From assembly GCF_009759665.1 (NCBI RefSeq), contig NZ_WQNE01000023.1:62001-126000 (forward strand): DNA of 64,000 nucleotides. Reading direction: 5' to 3'. Position 1 is the first letter of the stretch; each line of letters opens with the position of its first letter. The stretch comes from Bradyrhizobium cajani. GTDB lineage: Bacteria > Pseudomonadota > Alphaproteobacteria > Rhizobiales > Xanthobacteraceae. The notes beneath the pieces are model-generated. The model was not told the origin of the DNA. It ran no database searches and saw nothing but the letters and a program-made list of their open reading frames with translations. Positions 25,541 to 32,241 of the stretch are shown piece after piece. A program made the translations under genes and the position numbers.

Positions 25541-25915
25541 ATGAGCCAGAACCGTGCGAGCGTCGAAGCCGTCGTGCAATCCTATTTCGACGGGCTCTAC
25601 GAGGGCGACGCCGACAAGCTCGGCGCCATCTTCCATCCCTCCGCCGATTTGCGCTGGGTCGAGAAGGGCGAGCTGCAGGTTCTGACCGTGCCCGACTGGC
25701 TCGACCGCGTGCGCAAGCGGCCCTCCGGCAAGGCCGAAGGCAAGCCGCGCGAGGATTTCATCGTCACCATCGACCGTTCGGATGACAAGACCGCTTTCAT
25801 CAAGGTCCGGTGCCAACTCCCGCCGCGCTATTTCACCGACTATCTGGTGGCGATGAAGCTTGCCGACGGCTGGCAGATCGTGTCGAAATCGTACCGGTAT
25901 GACCTGAGGGAGTGA
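25541..25915 (+). CDS. NTF2-like (SnoaL/lumazine-binding type) protein
   Basis: A 124-residue protein of the NTF2-like fold. The N-terminal helix (VEAVVQSYFDGLYEGDADKLGAIFHPSADLRW) and the C-terminal strands (RCQLPPRYFTDYLVAMKLADGWQIVSKSYR) are typical of the putative lumazine-binding subgroup. Such proteins bind small molecules or act as hydratases and isomerases; the role here is unknown. ATG 25541 follows AGGATGAGCC. It is transcribed away from the GFA gene. Confidence 0.85.
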   Translation: MSQNRASVEAVVQSYFDGLYEGDADKLGAIFHPSADLRWVEKGELQVLTVPDWLDRVRKRPSGKAEGKPREDFIVTIDRSDDKTAFIKVRCQLPPRYFTDYLVAMKLADGWQIVSKSYRYDLRE

Positions 25916-25967
25916 CGGGCCTTTCGACCCGCTTGCCACAGCTGGAGCTTCGGGACGCTCCATCCTC

Positions 25968-26050
25968 CGTCATTGCGAGCGCAGCGAAGCAATCCAGAAT
26001 CTTTCCACGGAGACAGACTGGATTGCTTCGCTGCGCTCGCAATGACGGCG
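25968..26050. repeat. Palindromic repeat, CGTCATTGCGAGCG family
   Basis: The ends are cgtcattgcgagcgcagcga and gctgcgctcgcaatgacg, with inner arms gaagcaatccaga and tggattgcttc. It lies 52 bp after the NTF2-like gene and 41 bp before the beta-lactamase gene. Confidence 0.9.
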
Positions 26051-26091
26051 CGGATAAATTGTACGCTCCCTGACACGCCCAAAGGTCCCTC

Positions 26092-26949
26092 ATGCTTCTC
26101 GATCGTCGCTCCCTGCTCGCATCACTGTGCTGGATGACCGCTTCGCCCGCGCTGGCCGCGGAGGCGCCGCCTGATCTCGAAACCTATGAGCGCGAGAGCG
26201 GTGGGCGGATCGGGGTCTATGCGGAGAACCTAGCGACCGGCAAGAAACTCGCCTGGCGCGCCGACGAGCGTTTCGTCATGTGCTCGACATTCAAGGCCTC
26301 GCTTGCGGCCTGCGTGCTGGCGCGGGTCGATCGCGGCGAGGAGCAGCTCGCAGCGATGATCCCTTATGGCCAGGCCGATCTGCTGGAGTACGCACCGGTG
26401 GCGAAGCAGAATCTCGCTGCCGGCACAATGTCGGTCGCCGAGATGTGCAAGGCGATCGTCGAGCTCAGCGACAACACCTGCGCCAATTTGCTGCTGGCGC
26501 GGATCGGCGGACCCGCCGCGCTCACCGCATTCTGGCGGTCGCTCGGCGACGCCACCTCGCGGCTCGACCACAACGAGCCCGAACTCAACCGTTCCAGGCC
26601 CGGCGATGCCCGGGACACCACGACGCCTGCGGCGATGGCAGGCAATCTGCGCCGGCTGGTGACGGGCGAGGCACTTTCCGCCGCTTCGCGTGCCCAGCTC
26701 ACCGAATGGATGGTGAACTGCAAGACCGGCGCGAACCGGCTGCGCGGCGGCCTGCCCGCAGGCTGGAAGATCGGCGACAAGACCGGCAACAACGGCAAGG
26801 ATGCATCGGGCGACATCGCGGTGGCCTGGCCGAAGCCCGACACGCCGATCCTGATCGCGGCCTATGTCCAAGGCGGCACGCCGAGTACCGCGCAGATCGC
26901 GGCGACGTTCGCGCGGATCGGGCGGATGGTGGCCGAGCGGCTGGCGTGA
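26092..26949 (+). CDS. bla: Class A beta-lactamase
   Basis: A 285-residue serine beta-lactamase hydrolysing beta-lactams in the periplasm. All active-site motifs are present: STFK (65-68, Ambler Ser70), SDN (126-128), Glu162 of EPELN (Ambler Glu166) and KTG (230-232). The N-terminus has twin arginines (DRRSLLAS) before a short hydrophobic stretch ending ALAAEA, so export may be by Tat. Cys64 precedes the active Ser, as in class A carbapenemases, but residues after KTG are NNG, so the usual partner Cys238 is absent. No AmpR-like regulator is adjacent. Confidence 0.95.
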   Translation: MLLDRRSLLASLCWMTASPALAAEAPPDLETYERESGGRIGVYAENLATGKKLAWRADERFVMCSTFKASLAACVLARVDRGEEQLAAMIPYGQADLLEYAPVAKQNLAAGTMSVAEMCKAIVELSDNTCANLLLARIGGPAALTAFWRSLGDATSRLDHNEPELNRSRPGDARDTTTPAAMAGNLRRLVTGEALSAASRAQLTEWMVNCKTGANRLRGGLPAGWKIGDKTGNNGKDASGDIAVAWPKPDTPILIAAYVQGGTPSTAQIAATFARIGRMVAERLA

Positions 26950-26998
26950 TCCGCGCCGCATTGACCTTGCGGGCGCTTCCGGGTGAAGACAGGCCGTC

Positions 26999-28606
26999 AT
27001 GGAAGCTAAATTTCAGACGTTTCTCATCCTTCTTGCCGTGCTGGCAGGCGTGGCGCTGGCCGCACGCCGCTTCAACGTCGCCCCCGCCATCCTCCTGATG
27101 CTGGCCGGCGTCGGCCTCGCCTTCGTACCGGGCATGCCGCCGGTGGAGCTGCCGCCGGAACTGGTGCTTCTGATGGTGCTGCCGCCGCTGATCTACTCGG
27201 CGAGCGTCGCCATGAGCTGGCGTGAGTTCAAGAAGAACCTGCGCCCGATCGTGCTGCTCGCGGTCGGCGCGGTGATCTTCACCGCGGCCATGGTGGCGGC
27301 CGCCACGCATTACCTGATCGGCCTGCCCTGGACCGTCGGCTTCCTGCTCGGCGCGATCGTGGCACCGCCCGACGTGGTCGCACCGCTTGCGATCGCGCGC
27401 CGCCTGCACATGCCACGCCGGATACTGGTCATTCTGGAGGGCGAAGGGCTCGCAAACGACGCCACCGCACTGATCCTCTACCGCTTCGCGCTCGCCGCGA
27501 TCATGGTCGGGCATTTCTCGCTGCCGCTGGCGGCCGGCGAGTTCCTGCTGATTGTTGCCGGCGAGATCGCCTTCGGCATCGGCGTCGGCTGGCTCTCGCT
27601 TCGCGCCCGCAAATGGTCGAGGGATCCGCAGGTCGAGCTGACGCTGTCGCTGATCACGCCTTACGTCTCGTATTGGCTGCCCGAGCATGTCGGTGGCTCC
27701 GGCGTGATCGCCACGGTCGCCTGCGGCCTCTATGTGAGCTGGAACGGGCCGCTGCTGATCTCCTCGGCGACACGCCTGCAAGGCATCTTCTTCTGGGATC
27801 TCGTGATCTACCTGATCGAAGGCCTGCTGTTCCTGCTCACCGGCTTCCAGATGCGCGCTCTCTACGAGAAGTCGAAGGCGTTCCCGCTCGACGACATCCT
27901 CATCGCAACCGCCGTAGTTCTGGTGATCGTCGTCATCGCACGCTTCGCCTGGCTCTATCCGGCGACCTATCTGCCGCGGATGCTCAGCAAGTCGCTGCGC
28001 GAGCGCGATCCCTCGCCGCCATGGCAATGGCCGTTTACGCTCGCCTTCACCGGTGTGCGTGGCGCGGTGTCGCTCGCGGCCGCATTGGCGCTGCCGTTCA
28101 CGCTGCCGAGCGGCGAGGCCTTTCCGTATCGCGACCTGATCCTGTTCGTCGCCTTCGGCGTCATCTTCGTCACGCTGATCGGCGTCGGCCTGACGCTGCC
28201 GCCGGTGGTACGCTGGCTCGGTGTCGCCGAAGCGGGCCGCAGCGAGCATGTCAGCGAGCACGAGGCCGAGATCGCGGCGCGGCGCCAGGCGCTCGATGCT
28301 GCACTGAAGTCGCTCGATGCGCTGACCGGGGAGAAGGAAGTCTCCGACGAAGTGATGCGGCTCCTCCGCGCCCGCCACGAGATCCGCGTCAACCAGTTGC
28401 CGGACTCGCTCGACCCCGCCCACCACGACGTCTCCGCTGCTGGCACCGCACTGACCCGAGAGCTGATCGCCGCCGAGCGCAAATTCATCCACAACCTCCT
28501 GCGCGACGGCGAGATCACCGACGAAACGCGGCGGCGGATCGAGCGGGATCTGGATCTCGAGGAGGCGAGTTTGGCGAATCGGGAGTATCGGGGGACGCCG
28601 CTGTAG
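26999..28606 (+). CDS. Cation:proton antiporter, CPA1 (NhaP) type
   Basis: A 535-residue membrane protein with about 12 transmembrane helices and a cytoplasmic tail. Family features: LVLLMVLPPLIYSASVAMSWREF, LLGAIVAPPDVVAPLAIARRL with the Asp of the ion path, ILEGEGLANDATALILYRFAL with paired acidic and Asn/Asp residues, and FTGVRGAVSLAAALALPF. The usual conserved D-P in the ion path reads P-P-D here. The tail from about residue 410 (HVSEHEAEIAARRQALDAAL) is helical. It exchanges Na+ or K+ for protons. ATG 26999 is 49 bp after the beta-lactamase stop. Confidence 0.92.
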   Translation: MEAKFQTFLILLAVLAGVALAARRFNVAPAILLMLAGVGLAFVPGMPPVELPPELVLLMVLPPLIYSASVAMSWREFKKNLRPIVLLAVGAVIFTAAMVAAATHYLIGLPWTVGFLLGAIVAPPDVVAPLAIARRLHMPRRILVILEGEGLANDATALILYRFALAAIMVGHFSLPLAAGEFLLIVAGEIAFGIGVGWLSLRARKWSRDPQVELTLSLITPYVSYWLPEHVGGSGVIATVACGLYVSWNGPLLISSATRLQGIFFWDLVIYLIEGLLFLLTGFQMRALYEKSKAFPLDDILIATAVVLVIVVIARFAWLYPATYLPRMLSKSLRERDPSPPWQWPFTLAFTGVRGAVSLAAALALPFTLPSGEAFPYRDLILFVAFGVIFVTLIGVGLTLPPVVRWLGVAEAGRSEHVSEHEAEIAARRQALDAALKSLDALTGEKEVSDEVMRLLRARHEIRVNQLPDSLDPAHHDVSAAGTALTRELIAAERKFIHNLLRDGEITDETRRRIERDLDLEEASLANREYRGTPL

Positions 28607-28611
28607 CCTTG

Positions 28612-28729
28612 CGTCATTGCGAGCGCAGCGAAGCAATCCAGGATCCTTCCGCGGCGACAGTCTGGATTGCTTCGCGGAGCGTGTCATCGGGCCGCGCTTC
28701 GCGCGGACCCGTTGGCTCGCAATGACGGC
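28612..28729. repeat. Palindromic repeat, CGTCATTGCGAGCG family with insert
   Basis: The ends are cgtcattgcgagcgcagcga and ggctcgcaatgacgg, with the inner pair gcaatccagg and tctggattgc. Unlike the other copies it carries about 35 extra bp (tcatcgggccgcgcttcgcg region) that form a second hairpin. It lies between convergent genes. Confidence 0.85.
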
Positions 28730-28749
28730 TTTTGATACAGCGAAGCAAA

Positions 28750-29562
28750 CTATCGCCGCTCGCAAAACTCCCCCACCCCCGCTGCCACGGCTCCGGCAAT
28801 CGTCTCCTGCCGCTCCGCCGAGTTCATCTCCATCTCCTCGTCGCGGTTGATGATCGAGCCCGCCTCGAGCAGCACCGCGGAGCTCCTCGTCCGCGACAGC
28901 ACGACGAGTCCGTCATAACGGTAGACGCCGACATCCATGTCGAGCAGCTGGCGCCGGTAACGGCCCATCACCGGTAACGTGTATTGGCTGGCATAGTGCA
29001 AGCCCTGCTCTTTCAACCGCCGGCCAATCATGCGGGCGAGCATCAGGCTGGTGGCGAAGTGCGGATTCTGCCGCGACACGAACAGCGAGTGGCCCGAGAA
29101 TCGGTCGCTGAAATAGCTGCTTGCGCCGTCAAATTCCCAGGTCTCGAGCAGCTTGTCCGGCACCGAATCGTGATGGATCGACAGGAAAAGATCGGCCCGG
29201 GCGTCATTCGCGGCACCGACGCGCTTGAACAGGCTCGGTCGCGCCTTGCCGTCCGTGACGAGCAGACGGGTCGCGGCAAAGCCCTCGGATTTGAGCCTCG
29301 CCGTGACGAGTCTTGCGAGGCGGAAGTTGAAGCCGAATTCCGGATCGTTGCGTGCGCTCAGCGCGCCGTAGGAGTCCGGAGTGTGCCCGACATCCACGAC
29401 GATCCGGAACTTCGGCCTCTCACACTTGACCGGCGACGAGGGCTTCTGCCTCGGTTTCACAATCTTCCGCGCGGCCGCGACCTGGCCGCTGCCAGCAGGC
29501 GCAAGCGACGACAGCACGATCGACGCAACGAGCCCCACGATGATGCTTCGCGCCCGTGACAA
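28750..29562 (-). CDS. N-acetylmuramoyl-L-alanine amidase (Amidase_3)
   Basis: A 270-residue zinc amidase that cuts the bond between muramic acid and the peptide stem. An N-terminal signal peptide or anchor (IIVGLVASIVLSSLAPAG) is followed by a basic linker. Zinc ligands fit the family: His60 (VVDVGHTP), Glu75 (NDPEFGFN) and His130 (FLSIHHDS); the catalytic Glu is in SAVLLEAGSIINRDEE near the C-terminus. The start is TTG at 29562 with GGAG upstream. It lacks an AMIN targeting domain. The short gene upstream ends 3 bp before it. Confidence 0.9.
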   Translation of the reverse strand: MSRARSIIVGLVASIVLSSLAPAGSGQVAAARKIVKPRQKPSSPVKCERPKFRIVVDVGHTPDSYGALSARNDPEFGFNFRLARLVTARLKSEGFAATRLLVTDGKARPSLFKRVGAANDARADLFLSIHHDSVPDKLLETWEFDGASSYFSDRFSGHSLFVSRQNPHFATSLMLARMIGRRLKEQGLHYASQYTLPVMGRYRRQLLDMDVGVYRYDGLVVLSRTRSSAVLLEAGSIINRDEEMEMNSAERQETIAGAVAAGVGEFCERR

Positions 29563-29565
29563 GCG

Positions 29566-29679
29566 CTACTCCGCTGCCGCGACCTTGGGGCGGCCGACGA
29601 AGCCCGCGGCATCGCCGAAGCGTTCCAGCATCACCGCGGGCAGATCCTTGGCGTTGAGATCGGGATAGGAGGTCGGCAT
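29566..29679 (-). CDS. Putative 37-residue protein upstream of the amidase
   Basis: A short frame from ATG 29679 encoding a soluble peptide beginning MPTSYPDLNAKDLPAVMLER and ending GFVGRPKVAAAE. Composition looks protein-like and it abuts the amidase gene, so translation could be coupled. I do not recognise it. A longer frame to 29817 exists but its upstream part looks non-coding. There is no strong ribosome binding site. Confidence 0.35.
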   Translation of the reverse strand: MPTSYPDLNAKDLPAVMLERFGDAAGFVGRPKVAAAE

Positions 29680-29865
29680 GTCATGGCGTTTCCCCGGGAT
29701 TGTTTCTTGGTTTTCCCGGAGCTTGGCGTAGCGGATGCGAGACGTCAATGCGATTGCCGGCGCTGCGGGCCACCCTGTCCCGCGAGCGCGAGGATTTGCA
29801 GGCGTTTTCTGCGCCATGCGGCGCGTCCTCGCTCGAAGGGGCTCAAAGCAAGCTGCCCCTCCAGC

Positions 29866-30465
29866 TCACGGCTTCACGTAGCTCCATCCCTTTTCCTGTA
29901 GTTCCATCACGCGAACGACGCCCGACTTCACGACGTCCGCCTGCTTGAGGATCGGTATGGACTTGTTCTCGGCCTTTTGCATTTTTTCCTGGGTGTTACC
30001 GCAGGCCTTGAACGACACGTCGGGCGAACTGAGAGCCATTTCTTCGATGCGAGCCTTCACCGGCGACGTATCCTCGCGCAGCATATGCAGGCCCGGGCCG
30101 AACGTGACCACCTCGATCTTCACCTTCTCGCCGAGACCCTTGTAGTAGTCGCTCACGTTCGTTGCATTGTTAAGCGTGAGATTCATGGCGGCAGGATCAT
30201 TGGAGTTCACCTGCAGAATCAGATGATGCTCCTTCCCTTTCGGCGTCGCAGGATTGTGCATGCGCGCAAATGCGGATCGCTTCCGTGTTTCCGCAGTGGC
30301 TCGCGGCCTTTCAGATTTCCGGACGTCGCTCGCCCGGTGGGTTGCGGACTGCTCGTTCGGCACCCAGTATTTTCCACCCTGCTGGGCCACCGTGCATGAC
30401 GTGGAAGCCAGTACGGCGACGGCCCCCATCGCAATCAATTTCACAACAGATTCAAAACTGCGCAT
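29866..30465 (-). CDS. Exported DsrE-like protein
   Basis: A 199-residue protein from ATG 30465 with a GGAGAT box 7 bp upstream. Signal peptide to about residue 28 (VLASTSCTVAQQ); a Cys in STSC could be a weak lipobox. Residues 85-199 resemble the DsrE/YchN fold: HHLILQVNSNDPAAMNLTLNNATNVSDYY, VKIEVVTFGPGLHMLRED, VSFKACGNT with the single conserved Cys, and ADVVKSGVVRVMELQEKGWSYVKP. Periplasmic DsrE-like proteins are thought to act in sulfur or redox chemistry. It is the last gene of the set that begins at 34530. Confidence 0.82.
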   Translation of the reverse strand: MRSFESVVKLIAMGAVAVLASTSCTVAQQGGKYWVPNEQSATHRASDVRKSERPRATAETRKRSAFARMHNPATPKGKEHHLILQVNSNDPAAMNLTLNNATNVSDYYKGLGEKVKIEVVTFGPGLHMLREDTSPVKARIEEMALSSPDVSFKACGNTQEKMQKAENKSIPILKQADVVKSGVVRVMELQEKGWSYVKP

Positions 30466-30506
30466 CAGGCATCTCCATCTCAAAAAAAGATCAGCGAACA
30501 CCATTC

Positions 30507-31139
30507 TCAATTGCCCGGCCTAGCGATAGCGAGCGGCCATTTGCAGATCGCGGCCATCCTCGCGCGCATTGCGTCCAGCCCTGCGAGAGAGAATGTTGCG
30601 TCATGGGCAGCCCCGGTACGGGGTGAAAGGCGGACCGCAAGGTCCGCGTTGTCGGGAAGCGACTGCAGCAAGCGAACGACATCACCGGCGACCGCGACGC
30701 CGGAGCCGAACGCCGGCACGATCGCCGCGACCTGCACCGGCTGGCCGTTGTTGACGCGATAGGAAATCGCATAGTCGTCGCCTCGGCCGGAGATGCCGGG
30801 CCCTGCGAGAGACAGCTCGGTCCGCCCGCCGCGACATCGGATCGACAGCTTCATGGATCGCTCGACCGAACCGACGCGCGGCGATGTCGTCGCGGTGGCG
30901 ATCGGTGAATAATCGACGGGCGACGTCGTCTCGCTGATCGTCCAATTATCGGCTCTCGACGCTTCGCGCCTGGTTGGCGCGGCCGCGTGCGACAGCTTGT
31001 CGAGACACTCCAGACGCGCCTCGCGTCCCATCTGGGAACAGGCACGAAGCTGAGCCAGCGGATCTTCCGTCCCTTGCGCCAGGGCAATCCCGTTGACGAA
31101 AGCGATTGCGGCAAGGAGCGGGACGGCGAGCCTGGTCAT
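30507..31139 (-). CDS. VasI-like secreted protein
   Basis: A 210-residue protein. Signal peptide (MTRLAVPLLAAIAFVNGIALAQ), then LRACSQMGREARLECLDKLS, a two-Cys motif, and a domain with LSIRCRGGRTELSLAG, YRVNNGQPVQ and a C-terminal FSLAGLDAMRARMAAICKW. This layout matches the VasI/TagO family linked to type VI secretion in other bacteria. No type VI genes are visible, so the role here is unclear. The ATG at 31139 overlaps the stop of the TAXI gene by 4 bp (ATGA), a sign of coupled translation. A longer frame to 31340 lies wholly within the TAXI gene. Confidence 0.75.
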   Translation of the reverse strand: MTRLAVPLLAAIAFVNGIALAQGTEDPLAQLRACSQMGREARLECLDKLSHAAAPTRREASRADNWTISETTSPVDYSPIATATTSPRVGSVERSMKLSIRCRGGRTELSLAGPGISGRGDDYAISYRVNNGQPVQVAAIVPAFGSGVAVAGDVVRLLQSLPDNADLAVRLSPRTGAAHDATFSLAGLDAMRARMAAICKWPLAIARPGN

Positions 31140-32182
31140 TGCGATGCCTGTGTCGTGCGCGGTTGGCGATCGAGCCAATTCTGCGCGGCAGGAAAGCGCG
31201 CAAGGCCGGGCACGGTCGCGCTGAGGTTGATCGATTTCCATTTCGCATCGAAGCCGGGTCCCTGCAGCTTGTCGATGCGCGAGAACAGATGATCGACGAA
31301 ACGTGCGACGCGCTCGAAGCGGTTCGTGCGGGCCGGCCAATTGAAGGCGACGAGCGCGGTCGGCACGGCTATCGTGGCCACGCGATCGCCCTTCTTGATC
31401 AGGTTCGGGTAATCGGCCGCGTCGAGGGCCGCGGGAAGATAGTAGTCCTCGAACTTGTCCTCATACGGAACAGGCAGGAACTTGAAGCCCGGTTCAAACC
31501 GGCCCTTCACGAAGGCATCGACCGGCTTCGAGGTAATGAAGACGACGGCCGCCACCTCGCCTTTGCGCATCTGTTCGAGCGCGATCTGGTGCGGAATGAA
31601 CATCTTCTCGATGTCGATGCCGAGGCGACTGAAGATCAGCGGTCCTGAATAGGCAGCGGCCGTACCTTGGCTGTTGAAGTTCACCTTCTTGCCGGCAAGA
31701 TCGCCCAGACTCTGAATCTCCGGTCGCACGAAGACATGCAGTTCGGACGGAAACAGGTTCAGGACGTAGGCGATCCGTCGCTGGATGTCCGGCACCTGGC
31801 TCTTGTATTCCTCGAGCGCGTCGGAGTTGATGATCGCGGCGTCAATGCCGCGCAGATACAGCAGCGAATTCAGATTCTCCGTGGCCCCGCGCGTCACCAC
31901 CGGCAGAACGTGCAGATTGTCGCCATCATCGACCACGCGGGCGATTTCGGCGGCCAGGCGAATCGGAGCGCCGTCGAGAAGACCGCCGGCGAGGCCCACG
32001 GTCCAGGCGTTCATTGCCTGGACTTCGGGCTTGGGCTGGGGCGATGCGGCCTGGATCAGGCGAGCCTTGTGAGGCCGAGCGTGTTGCTGCCGCGCATCCG
32101 ACGGAAGCGGCTGCAGGGCCAGGAGCAGCGGCACCAGGGCCGCAAGCAGGAACAGCCGGCGCAATCCGATGGACCTTTTCAT
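31136..32182 (-). CDS. TAXI-family solute receptor without adjacent TRAP permease
   Basis: A 348-residue periplasmic binding protein of the TAXI type. Signal peptide to about residue 30; then MNAWTVGLAGGLLDGAPIRLAAEIARVV, VLPVVTRGATENLNSLLYLRGIDAAIINSD, LGDLAGKKVNFNSQGTAAAYSG and IPHQIALEQMRKGEVAAVVFITSKPVDAF. ATG 32182 has a strong AAGGAG box; an ATG 6 codons upstream does not. TAXI proteins normally serve TRAP transporters, but no TRAP membrane subunit lies near. It overlaps the VasI-like gene by 4 bp and follows the coiled-coil gene by 59 bp. Confidence 0.88.
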   Translation of the reverse strand: MKRSIGLRRLFLLAALVPLLLALQPLPSDARQQHARPHKARLIQAASPQPKPEVQAMNAWTVGLAGGLLDGAPIRLAAEIARVVDDGDNLHVLPVVTRGATENLNSLLYLRGIDAAIINSDALEEYKSQVPDIQRRIAYVLNLFPSELHVFVRPEIQSLGDLAGKKVNFNSQGTAAAYSGPLIFSRLGIDIEKMFIPHQIALEQMRKGEVAAVVFITSKPVDAFVKGRFEPGFKFLPVPYEDKFEDYYLPAALDAADYPNLIKKGDRVATIAVPTALVAFNWPARTNRFERVARFVDHLFSRIDKLQGPGFDAKWKSINLSATVPGLARFPAAQNWLDRQPRTTQASQ

Positions 32183-32241
32183 CAACGAGCTCCTTTGCAT
32201 GACACCCTGTCGTGGCGTCCGTCCCTGCCGCGCAGATCGTT

